25,976 nt of DNA from Firmicutes bacterium UBA1739 (GTDB lineage: Bacteria; Bacillota; Clostridia; Peptostreptococcales; Anaerovoracaceae). The notes beneath the pieces are model-generated. The model saw only the letters and a program-made list of their open reading frames with translations, made no database searches and was not told the origin of the DNA. Positions 7,730-15,776 of this stretch are shown in pieces (position 1 is the first letter of the stretch; each line of letters begins with the position of its first letter). The stretch is from assembly GCA_002315385.1 (NCBI GenBank), contig DCHZ01000015.1, positions 1-25,976 of the forward strand, given 5' to 3'. A program made the translations under genes and the position numbers.

Positions 7730-10700
7730 TTATGGCTGTACTTTCTTTCCCGAAGCCATTGCAGCGTATTTTTCGTAGCGCTTTTTAGCTTCCGCACTGG
7801 CCTTTTTAAACAGCACTTCCGCATTTTTCGGATAGGTTTTATGAAGAGCGGCATATCGGTTTTCACCGTTAAGGAATTCTTCATAATCCATTGTAGGTTC
7901 GGGACTGTCCATAACCATCGGTATTTCCTTACGAGGGTCGTAATGGTACAGAGGCCAGTATCCGCTGGCAACGGCTCTTTTTGCTTCTTCCTGGGCATGG
8001 GACATGCCTGCGCGGATTCCGTGAGCTGTGCACGGAGTAAAGGCAATGATAACCGACGGCCCCGGATATTCTTCAGCCTCGTGAAGAACTCTTACGAGCT
8101 GAGAAGGATTTGCACCCATTGCCACCTGTGCAACATAAACATTTCCGTAAGTCATCATAATCGCACCAAGATCTTTTTTGCGGGTGGTTTTTCCGGAGGA
8201 TGCAAATTCCGCAGTAGCGCCTATCGGAGTTGCTTTGGAACTTTGACCACCGGTGTTTGAATAAACTTCAGTGTCGATAACCAGAACATTGAGGTTTTCT
8301 CCCGTAGCGATAACGTGATCGAGACCTCCGAAGCCTATATCATATGCCCAGCCGTCACCGCCGTACATCCAGAAGGTCTTTTTGGCCATATGATCCTTTG
8401 ATTTAAGAATTTCTTTTGCGTCATCGTGAGGGTCTTTTTCAAGAACCTCGATGAGTTTGTCAGATGCTTTTCTGGAATCATCAAAATCATCGTATGTATC
8501 GAGCCATTCCTGGCAGATTTCTTCGGTTGAAGGATGAGTTTTTGCATATGCAATAATCTTTTTCTTTACAGCCTCTCTCTGCTGCTGTACTGAGAGGCTT
8601 ATTCCCAGCATGAGCTCTGCGTTATTTTCAAAAAGACTGTTTGTATAAGCAGGACCGAAGCCTCTGTTATTTGTGGTGTAAGGAATTCCCGGAGTAGGTG
8701 AGCCCCAGGCCTGTGAACATCCGGTTCCGTTTGCCCAGTATACTCTGTCTCCGAAGAGCTGAGTCAGGATTTTGGCATAAGGTGTTTCGCCGCAGCCGGC
8801 ACAGGCAGCAGAGAATTCTACCAGCGGTTGTCTGAACTGACTGCCCTTTACAGTATAAGGGCTGTAGATATCACCTTTATTTTTGAGACTCAGACCGTAG
8901 TTCCAGAGATCTTTCTGACTCTCTTCAAGCTGTGCGGGAACCATTGTAAGTGCTTTTTCTTTGGCGGGACATACAACGGCGCAGACACCGCAGCCGGTAC
9001 AGTCATATGTTGATACCTGCAGAGAATATCTGTAATCCTTTGCTCCGCCCAGTGCCGGAATTGTCTCGAATCCGGCAGGTGCATTGGCTGTTTCTTCGGC
9101 ATCAAGCAGATAAGGTCTGATAACGGCATGTGAACACATGAGAGCGCACTGATTACACTGTATGCATTTTGAGGAATCCCACTTAGGAATATTAACGGCA
9201 ATTCCGCGCTTTTCAAAAGCCGTGAGTCCCAGTTCAATTGTGCCGTCTTCTCTGCCTACAAAGGTGCTGACAGGAAGGCTGTCTCCTTTTTGTCTGTTAA
9301 TAGGGAATAATACTTCTCTAACTACTTTCGGAAGATGACTTTCGTCAGGTTCGGGAGAATCTTCGGCAGAGGCCCAGTCTGACGGAATTGTTATTTCACA
9401 TACTCCTTCAGCTCCCGCATCTATGGCGGCAACATTTCTGTTTACCACCTCTTCGCCTTTGGCAAAGTAGGTTTTTCTTGCAGCGTCTTTCATTTTCTCA
9501 AGAGCGGCATCCTTTGGCATCAGGTCTGTAAGACTGAAGAAAGCCGATTGAAGAACAGTGTTGGTATAAACCCCCAGATTGAGACGCTGAGCTATATCTG
9601 TTGCATTTATTGTAAACAATCTGATCTTTTTCTGAGCGATTAAGCGTTTTACTTTTCCCGGAAGCTGATCGTTGAGGTCTTCCGGTGTCCAGGTTGTGTT
9701 GATGAGAAGTGTGCCGCCGGGCTTGATCTCCTCAACGATTTCGTACTGCTGCATGAAGCTTTGATTATGGCAGGCAACAAAATCAGCGTATTTTACGAAA
9801 TATGAACCTCGGATTTCTTTTTTTGAGAATCTCAGATGAGATTTTGTAGTGCCGAAGGATTTCTTCGCATCATATTCAAAGTATGCCTGGGAATACAGGT
9901 CGGCGTAATCACCTACGATCTGAACCGTATTTTTATTTGCACCTACGGTACCGTCTCCGCCGAGACCCCAGAATTTACAGCAGAAAGCATCCTCGTTTCC
10001 GATGCCTTCCACCGGTTTAATCGGAAGGGAAAGATGAGTAACGTCATCATTAATACCTATTGTAAAGCTTTGAACAGGTTTGTCGGATTCGAGATTTTCA
10101 AAAACAGCGACTATCTGTGCGGGATCTGTATCCTTTGAGCTGAGACCGTATCTTCCGCCGATAACTCTGATGTTTCTGTCGCTGCTTATTAGTGTTGTGC
10201 ATACATCCTGATAAAGGGGTTCTCCGTCGCCGCCCATTGATTTGCAGCGATCGAGTACAGCGATTCGTTTTGTGCTTTCCGGCAGAGCTTTAAGAAAATA
10301 TTCTGCGGAAAACGGTCTGTAAAGATGAACTTCCAGGAAACCTGTCTTTTTTCCGTGGGCGTTAAGATAATCCACAGTTTCGCAGACTGTTCCGGAAACA
10401 CTTCCCATGGCGATAATTACATCTGTGGCTTCGGGATCTCCGTAGTAGTTGAATACATGATAGTCACGCCCGCATATTTCATTAATTTTACACAGATAAT
10501 CTTCCACCATATCCGGCAGTGCATTGTAGAACGGATTGCTGGCTTCTCTGACCTGGAAGTATACGTCTCCGTTCTGAACCATGTTTCTGAGAATAGGATG
10601 CTCGGGATTCAGTGCATGAGCTCTGAAGGCTGCCAGTGCATCTTTATCCATGAGTGCCGAAAGCTTCTTTACGTCAGGAAGCTCGACTCTTGTAAGCTCG

Positions 10701-11233
10701 TGTGAGGTTCTGAAGCCGTCGAAGAAATGCATAAAAGGAACTCTGCCTTTTACTGATGCAAGATGTGCCACTGCGGCGATGTCGGCTGCAGCCTGGACAC
10801 TGCCGGAGCAGATCATGGCAAGTCCTGTTTCTCTGCAGGTCATTACATCGGAATGGTCTCCGAAGATACTCATCGCATGTGTTCCGACTGTTCTTGCCGC
10901 AACATGAAGAACTGCGGGAAGGTGTTCACCGGCAATACGATAGAGAACCGGAATCATCAGCATTAATCCCTGACTGGATGTGTATGTGGTCGAAAGAGTT
11001 CCGGCCTGAAGCGATCCGTGAATTGCACCGATAGCACCCGCCTCGGACTGCATTTCCACGAGTCTTACAGGCTGGTCGAACATATTGGTTCTGCCCTTGG
11101 CACTCCACTGGTCGGTTTTTGTTGCCATTGGTGAGGAAGGGGTAATAGGATATATTGCCGCCACCTCTGTAAATTCATACGCAACGTGAGCTACAGCACC
11201 GTTGCCGTCTGTTGTTGTAAATTTACTGTTCAT
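7730..11233 (-). CDS. nifJ: Pyruvate:ferredoxin (flavodoxin) oxidoreductase
   Basis: A complete 1167-residue single-chain PFOR that converts pyruvate and CoA to acetyl-CoA, CO2 and reduced ferredoxin, the central fermentation step in anaerobes. In order: N-terminal TPP-enzyme domain (YPITPSSPMA), a C-terminal transketolase-like domain with LEVHLYRPFSAE, a two [4Fe-4S] ferredoxin domain (CIQCNQCALMC from about residue 690 and CTGCGVCAVVC from about 744), the CAGCGETPY motif of the proximal cluster, and the TPP/Mg motif GDGWAYDIGFGGLDH with TEVYSNTGGQ. The open frame runs 15 codons further upstream, but the ATG at 11233 has AAAGGA ahead of it and gives the conserved N-terminus. It has its own extended -10 promoter. 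Lying between an acyl-CoA ligase fusion and a lipid-like enzyme is not the standard context. Confidence 0.97.
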   Translation of the reverse strand: MNSKFTTTDGNGAVAHVAYEFTEVAAIYPITPSSPMATKTDQWSAKGRTNMFDQPVRLVEMQSEAGAIGAIHGSLQAGTLSTTYTSSQGLMLMIPVLYRIAGEHLPAVLHVAARTVGTHAMSIFGDHSDVMTCRETGLAMICSGSVQAAADIAAVAHLASVKGRVPFMHFFDGFRTSHELTRVELPDVKKLSALMDKDALAAFRAHALNPEHPILRNMVQNGDVYFQVREASNPFYNALPDMVEDYLCKINEICGRDYHVFNYYGDPEATDVIIAMGSVSGTVCETVDYLNAHGKKTGFLEVHLYRPFSAEYFLKALPESTKRIAVLDRCKSMGGDGEPLYQDVCTTLISSDRNIRVIGGRYGLSSKDTDPAQIVAVFENLESDKPVQSFTIGINDDVTHLSLPIKPVEGIGNEDAFCCKFWGLGGDGTVGANKNTVQIVGDYADLYSQAYFEYDAKKSFGTTKSHLRFSKKEIRGSYFVKYADFVACHNQSFMQQYEIVEEIKPGGTLLINTTWTPEDLNDQLPGKVKRLIAQKKIRLFTINATDIAQRLNLGVYTNTVLQSAFFSLTDLMPKDAALEKMKDAARKTYFAKGEEVVNRNVAAIDAGAEGVCEITIPSDWASAEDSPEPDESHLPKVVREVLFPINRQKGDSLPVSTFVGREDGTIELGLTAFEKRGIAVNIPKWDSSKCIQCNQCALMCSHAVIRPYLLDAEETANAPAGFETIPALGGAKDYRYSLQVSTYDCTGCGVCAVVCPAKEKALTMVPAQLEESQKDLWNYGLSLKNKGDIYSPYTVKGSQFRQPLVEFSAACAGCGETPYAKILTQLFGDRVYWANGTGCSQAWGSPTPGIPYTTNNRGFGPAYTNSLFENNAELMLGISLSVQQQREAVKKKIIAYAKTHPSTEEICQEWLDTYDDFDDSRKASDKLIEVLEKDPHDDAKEILKSKDHMAKKTFWMYGGDGWAYDIGFGGLDHVIATGENLNVLVIDTEVYSNTGGQSSKATPIGATAEFASSGKTTRKKDLGAIMMTYGNVYVAQVAMGANPSQLVRVLHEAEEYPGPSVIIAFTPCTAHGIRAGMSHAQEEAKRAVASGYWPLYHYDPRKEIPMVMDSPEPTMDYEEFLNGENRYAALHKTYPKNAEVLFKKASAEAKKRYEKYAAMASGKKVQP

Positions 11234-11276
11234 AATACTCTCATTCCTTTCGTCATTGGACAGGATAATCAAATAC

Positions 11277-11285
11277 ATTATAGCA
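11277..11285 (-). promoter_or_regulatory. Extended -10 promoter of PFOR
   Basis: On the minus strand the sequence TGCTATAAT is a perfect extended -10 element (TGnTATAAT), with transcription expected from about 11270, some 37 bp before the ATG. There is no good -35 box, as is common for extended -10 promoters. Confidence 0.6.
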
Positions 11286-11353
11286 TATATTCAGTAATGA
11301 TTGTCTGCCCGGCAACCGATATTATGGAAAAAATCTTTATTTATTGCTGTTGT

Positions 11354-13834
11354 TTATTCCAGATTGAGTCTTTTTGAAGCTTCTTCACGCATTTTATATT
11401 TTAAGACTTTTCCGGCAGCATTCATCGGGAAGCTGTCGACAAATTCAATATATCTCGGAACTTTATGACGTGCCATTGAAGCGGCGATGTAATCATGCAT
11501 TTCCTGAACTGTCATTTCTTCTCCGTCCTTCAGAATGATGCAGGCCATTGCCTCTTCGCCGTATTTTTTGTCCGGAACACCGATTACCTGAACGTCTTTT
11601 ACTTTATCATGTGTGTATATAAATTCTTCTATTTCTTTAGGATAAAGGTTTTCACCGCCTCGGATAATCATATCTTTAAGACGGCCGGTGATTCTGTAGC
11701 AGCCGTTTTCATCCTTGCAGGCAAGGTCTCCGGAATGGAGCCAGCCTTCGGAATCAATGGTGCTTCCGGTGGCTTCCGGCATTTTATAATATCCCTTCAT
11801 GGTGTTGTAGCCTCTTGCGCAGAATTCACCGTTTTCGCCGGCAGGAACTTCTTCTCCTGTTTCGGGATTGATGATTTTGCACTCAACATGAGGAAAGTCG
11901 TAGCCCACTGTTTCCGTTCTGATGTCAAGAGGATCTGTCCATGCTGACATTGTATTTCCCGGAGCACATTCGGTCTGACCGTATACGCTGACGATTCCCC
12001 GCATATTCATTTCATCAGGCTGTGCGGCTTTTTTCATGAGCTCCGGAGGACAGCCGGCACCGGCCATAATTCCCGTTCTCATGTATGAAAAATCCGTTTT
12101 TCTGTAATCCGGATGGTTGAACATGGCAATGAACATTGTCGGAACTCCGTTGAAGCAGGTAATTCGCTCCTGGTTAATGCATGCGAGAGAAGCCTTGGCT
12201 GAAAAATACGGCAGCGGACAGACTGTTGTTCCGTGGGTCATGGAGGCTGTCATGGACAGAACCATGCCGAAGCAGTGGAACATGGGAACCTGTATCATCA
12301 TTCTGTCTGCAGTGGAAAGTCCCATTCTGTCTCCGATACATTTGCCGTTGTTTACAACATTATAGTGTGTGAGCATAACTCCTTTCGGGAATCCTGTTGT
12401 GCCCGAAGTGTACTGCATGTTTACTACGTCATCGGGACGGACATTTGCCGCCATCCTGTCGATTTCTTTCTGAGAAACCATATTGGAACGGGCCATGGCC
12501 TCATCGAAGGTCAGACAGCCCTGCTGTTTGAATCCCACTGTAATGACATTTCTGAGGAACGGAAGTCTCTTGCAGTGGAGTGGTTTTCCTGCTTTTGTTG
12601 TGCTCAATTCCGGACAGAGCTCGTTAATTATCTGACGATAATTTGAATCCAGGCAGGAATCAATCATAATCAATGTGTGAGTATCGGACTGCCTGAGGAG
12701 ATACTCGGTTTCGTGGATTTTGTAGGCTGTGTTCATCGTAACGAGTACAGCACCTATTTTTGCTGCGGACCAGAATGCGATGTACCATGCCGGTACATTT
12801 GTCGCCCATACGGCCACCTTGCTGCCGGCTTTCACACCGAGTGAGACCAGAGCTTTTGCAAAATTATCCACATCATCGCGAAATTCTTCGTAAGTTCGTG
12901 TATAATCAAGTGTTGTATATTTGAATGCATACTGATTCGGAAATGCTTCCGCCATCTGATCGAGAACCTGAGGGAAGGTGAGGGAAATAATCTCATCCTT
13001 TTTCCAGATATATTCGCCGGTTCCGTTGTAATTCGGATAGAATCGTCTTTTCTTGCCCCGGGGGTTTTCGAAACGGTTCATGTAGTTTACGAAATGCGGG
13101 AAGATTATATCGGGTTCCTGGAGCTCTTCCAGCCATTCGGGCTTCCATTCCAGGGAGATATATCCGTCATAATCCACTGAATAAAGAGCCTGCATGATTT
13201 CTTTCAATGGCATAGAGCCTTCCCCAATGAGTTCGTATGTGTCTTTATCGCTTGAATCTCTCAGATGTACATGTTTGATGTAAGCTCCGAGGTTTGTGAT
13301 GGTATCGGCGGGGGACTCGTTCATATCTCTGTAAGGATGGTGTATATCCCAGAGAACAGCTATCTGGTCACAGGCAAAATTGTCCAGAACCTTTCTGAGT
13401 TTTTTTGTGTCGGCAAATATGCCCCCGGTTTCGATAAGAATTGTTGTTTTACCGTCTTCCGCATCCGGAATTACTTTTTCAAGCTGAGTCAATACGTCAG
13501 CCTCGCTTCCTGCCTGTGCTTTAACACTCACGTAAGGGCATTGAAGCATGGAGGAAATGGATATCATTTCACGTATTTTATCGAGAGTTTCGTCGTTTCC
13601 GTCCGAAATATCGAAAGAGCTGTCCAGGCACGGGATGCAGAGCTGCCTGTCTCTTAATTCTCTCACTGTTGAAGCTATAACATGTTTGTGAAAAGCACCG
13701 CCTTTTCCGGTAAATTTTTCATCCTCCACGGGATTATATATTTCTATGCCGCCGAAATGCATTTCGCATGCGGTGTCTGTCATTTCCTGCCAGCCCATAT
13801 TCTGCCAGCCTCTGTTTGAAAAGGAAAGGTTCAT
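11354..13834 (-). CDS. Fusion: sugar-phosphate-isomerase-like TIM barrel + acyl-CoA synthetase
   Basis: An 826-residue two-domain protein. Residues 1-265 are a xylose-isomerase-like TIM barrel with likely metal ligands in place: Glu135 (LIETGG), Asp163 and His166 (WDIHH), His190 (HVHLRD), Glu229 (SLEW). Residues about 280-826 are an ANL-family adenylating enzyme with the ATP loop YTSGTTGFPKG (475-485), YGQTE (618-622), Asp703 in HSGDL, the hinge at GRLKD (717-721) and the catalytic Lys809 in AAGKV; it most resembles medium/long-chain acyl-CoA synthetases. Both halves therefore look active. Its ATG overlaps the TGA of the LeuA-like gene (ATGA), showing translational coupling and shared T-box control. 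One chain could channel an isomerised hydroxy- or keto-acid into its CoA ester (inference). A sequencing-caused fusion is unlikely because the linker is in frame and long. Confidence 0.88.
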   Translation of the reverse strand: MNLSFSNRGWQNMGWQEMTDTACEMHFGGIEIYNPVEDEKFTGKGGAFHKHVIASTVRELRDRQLCIPCLDSSFDISDGNDETLDKIREMISISSMLQCPYVSVKAQAGSEADVLTQLEKVIPDAEDGKTTILIETGGIFADTKKLRKVLDNFACDQIAVLWDIHHPYRDMNESPADTITNLGAYIKHVHLRDSSDKDTYELIGEGSMPLKEIMQALYSVDYDGYISLEWKPEWLEELQEPDIIFPHFVNYMNRFENPRGKKRRFYPNYNGTGEYIWKKDEIISLTFPQVLDQMAEAFPNQYAFKYTTLDYTRTYEEFRDDVDNFAKALVSLGVKAGSKVAVWATNVPAWYIAFWSAAKIGAVLVTMNTAYKIHETEYLLRQSDTHTLIMIDSCLDSNYRQIINELCPELSTTKAGKPLHCKRLPFLRNVITVGFKQQGCLTFDEAMARSNMVSQKEIDRMAANVRPDDVVNMQYTSGTTGFPKGVMLTHYNVVNNGKCIGDRMGLSTADRMMIQVPMFHCFGMVLSMTASMTHGTTVCPLPYFSAKASLACINQERITCFNGVPTMFIAMFNHPDYRKTDFSYMRTGIMAGAGCPPELMKKAAQPDEMNMRGIVSVYGQTECAPGNTMSAWTDPLDIRTETVGYDFPHVECKIINPETGEEVPAGENGEFCARGYNTMKGYYKMPEATGSTIDSEGWLHSGDLACKDENGCYRITGRLKDMIIRGGENLYPKEIEEFIYTHDKVKDVQVIGVPDKKYGEEAMACIILKDGEEMTVQEMHDYIAASMARHKVPRYIEFVDSFPMNAAGKVLKYKMREEASKRLNLE

Positions 13835-15246
13835 TCTTCAGCCTCCTCATATACAATTTTATTTACTGCGTTTACATAAGCTTTAATACTAGAGCCGATG
13901 ATATCTGTGGATATGCCGCGGCCTGAATAGATTTTGCCCTGGGAACGCAACCTTATGATGGTTTCACCCATTGCTTCACGTCCTTCGGTTACAGACTGAA
14001 TCTGGAAGTCATCCAGTTCGTAATGACATCCCACAATCTGTTCGATTGCAAGGAAGGCTGCATCGATAGGACCGTCGCCTAAGCACAGACCTTCGAGAAT
14101 AGTGTTGTCCTTTTTAAGTCTGATATGTGCGGTGGCTGTAAGAATATTGCTGGAATTGGTTACATAGCTTTCGAGAATATATGTCGGCGGCACCTGAAGT
14201 GCGGCTGACGCAACGATAGCATCCAGCTCTTTGGCGCTGATTTTTTCTTTTTTTGAAGCTATCGCAATGAAGGCTTCATAAACTCTGGTCATGTCCTCAT
14301 CGGAAAGCTCATATCCCAGTTTAAATATGGTTTCCTTTACCGCAGAGGGGGCATCGTGAATATTGAGAAAGAAATCATTGCTTTCTTCTTTAACTCCCAC
14401 GTCGAAAGGCGAAGAGGATGCTTCCTCGGATTCGCACATCCAGCGAATCTGGTTAACCGAACGTTTGATTTCCGTGGTTCTCAGGTCACAGGTAAAACCG
14501 CAGGATTCCCCTCTCACTCTGATCATCTGAGCGAATTTTTCAACTGATGTGGTTTCGTTTCCGCAGGCTGTAACCTTGACTTCATCCACTCCGGCCTGAA
14601 CGGCGGACATGGCACAGGCATCTGCCAGATACATATTATTGGAGCAGCTTACACCCATTCTGATGTTTTCAGGGATTGCTTCGCGGATTCCCTTTACAGA
14701 ACGATAAAATTCATCCGGAAGCATGGTTCCGGCTGTGTCGCAGACCGTAATGGTTTTTGCACCTGATTCAACAGCGGCATAGATGGCCTGAGCGAGAAAT
14801 TCAGCTTCACTTCTTCCGGCATCTTCTGCGATAAATTCCACGTCCGGGCAGAGCCTGCTGCAGGCTTCAACTGAAGCACGTATCATATCGAGTACAGCGG
14901 CAGGCTTTTTTCTGTAAAAGTATTCCATCTGAACCGCACTCACAGATACGGGAACCTGAAGTCTTGCCGATTTTGCTTCTTTGAGTGCATTCCAGGTAAC
15001 TGCGGGGCTGTCGCTGTCAGTTACAGAAACCGGGACAGCCAGAATGCTGTTCTTTAATGCCGAGGCTATGGATTTTATTAAAAGACTGTCTGTTCTGACA
15101 TTTGTAATCGGTTCGGCTTCGATTACGGAAAGACCGAGACGATCCAGCAGCTTTGCAAGTTCGATTTTTTCTCTGAAGCTAAGAGGTGCGGAGCTCTGTT
15201 TTCCGACGTATTTCATGGTAACGTCACTGATAAAAATGTTTTTCAT
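13831..15246 (-). CDS. LeuA-like protein lacking metal-binding residues, with LeuA allosteric domain
   Basis: A 471-residue relative of 2-isopropylmalate/citramalate synthase. The TIM-barrel shape is kept (EKIELAKLLDRLGLSVIEAE; VCDTAGTMLPDEF at 168-180) and the C-terminal LeuA regulatory domain is clear (GDGPIDAAFLAIEQIVG about 390-406, GRGISTDIIGSSIKAYVNA about 442-460). The active site is not: DTTLRDGEQ is DVTMKYVGKQ (8-17), replacing the catalytic Arg by Lys and the metal Asp by Tyr, and the metal motif HxHND is SCSNN (200-204). The subdomain between barrel and regulatory part is shortened. Normal synthase activity is thus improbable. Start choice: ATG 15246 has GAGAGG eight bases away; the frame also has ATG 15252 and an open extension to 15390 inside the leader. 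It lies downstream of a T-box and is coupled to the fusion gene. It may be a pseudoenzyme sensing leucine or isoleucine, or have a new reaction. Confidence 0.85.
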   Translation of the reverse strand: MKNIFISDVTMKYVGKQSSAPLSFREKIELAKLLDRLGLSVIEAEPITNVRTDSLLIKSIASALKNSILAVPVSVTDSDSPAVTWNALKEAKSARLQVPVSVSAVQMEYFYRKKPAAVLDMIRASVEACSRLCPDVEFIAEDAGRSEAEFLAQAIYAAVESGAKTITVCDTAGTMLPDEFYRSVKGIREAIPENIRMGVSCSNNMYLADACAMSAVQAGVDEVKVTACGNETTSVEKFAQMIRVRGESCGFTCDLRTTEIKRSVNQIRWMCESEEASSSPFDVGVKEESNDFFLNIHDAPSAVKETIFKLGYELSDEDMTRVYEAFIAIASKKEKISAKELDAIVASAALQVPPTYILESYVTNSSNILTATAHIRLKKDNTILEGLCLGDGPIDAAFLAIEQIVGCHYELDDFQIQSVTEGREAMGETIIRLRSQGKIYSGRGISTDIIGSSIKAYVNAVNKIVYEEAEE

Positions 15247-15388
15247 ATTCATTTCCTCTCTTAATAAAGAATATTCAGAAGTTTTCCACCTGAGGTTCAA
15301 AATTATATACGGAAAAATCAGAATTAATATGTGTTTCTCAGGCGTGATTTTTATTTTGTATTCAGGATGATTTGCGCTCCGGCTGTGC

Positions 15389-15430
15389 AAAAAGAAAATC
15401 CCTGAAGCGAATGTATATTCACTTCAGGGA
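15389..15430 (-). terminator. T-box-controlled terminator
   Basis: On the minus strand TCCCTGAAG (15422-15430) pairs with CTTCAGGGA (15399-15407), with GAAT/ATTC pairing inside, followed by TTTTC-TTTTT (15389-15398). Its 5' arm overlaps the second half of the antiterminator, so tRNA binding would switch it off. Confidence 0.9.
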
Positions 15431-15675
15431 CGAATTAGCTTTCGCGGTACCACCCTGATTATTACTTCCTCACGGAAAATAATCACTTTCGGACTCTATC
15501 AAGTCCACAGCCTGTAACGGGGCATCCGGATCTGACTAATTGTATAACAGACGTTCATCGGATCTGCTCGGGAAAGAGACTGTACAACCGCCGTCCGCAC
15601 CGGCTTTCACCAATCGCCGGCTCTCTGAAGCTTCGGAGCAGAGACATAATTCCTTCAACGCATTTTTCTTATATC
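15389..15675 (-). ncRNA. T-box riboswitch leader
   Basis: The T-box core AGGGTGGTACCGCG lies at 15443-15456 (minus strand), ahead of a competing terminator. Upstream is Stem I with AGAGAG, then CCGGCGATTGGTGAAAGCCGG (about 15599-15619), which holds the GNUG-type apical loop, and a GATGAAC K-turn strand (about 15552-15558). A hairpin GGACT-AGTCC fits Stem III. The bulge UGGU would pair with a tRNA whose discriminator base is A, as in tRNA-Ile and tRNA-Leu. The helix CTGCTC/GAGCAG is followed by ATC (15561-15563), an isoleucine specifier candidate, though the register is uncertain and CAG (15564-15566) is an alternative. It controls the LeuA-like and fusion genes; uncharged tRNA would allow read-through. 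Confidence 0.93.
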
Positions 15676-15681
15676 TTGTAT

Positions 15682-15710
15682 AGTATACAGAGTTGAGAAA
15701 CAAATGTCAA
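15682..15710 (-). promoter_or_regulatory. Promoter of the T-box operon
   Basis: On the minus strand a perfect TTGACA (15705-15710) and TATACT (15682-15687) are spaced by 17 bp. Transcription should start near 15675, giving a T-box leader of about 287 nt to the terminator end. Confidence 0.85.
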
Positions 15711-15719
15711 TAGGTAATG

Positions 15720-15759
15720 CTGATAAGCTGCTATATTTTCCACAGATAAGCTACTATAT
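15720..15759. repeat. Direct repeat upstream of the T-box promoter
   Basis: Two 17-bp units, CTGATAAGCTGCTATAT (15720-15736) and CAGATAAGCTACTATAT (15743-15759), match at 15 of 17 positions with starts 23 bp apart. They lie 10 bp upstream of the -35 box and just after the tex stop codon. The position would suit an activator binding site; no known motif is recognised. Confidence 0.55.
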
Positions 15760-15776
15760 ATTATGAATATATGCTT

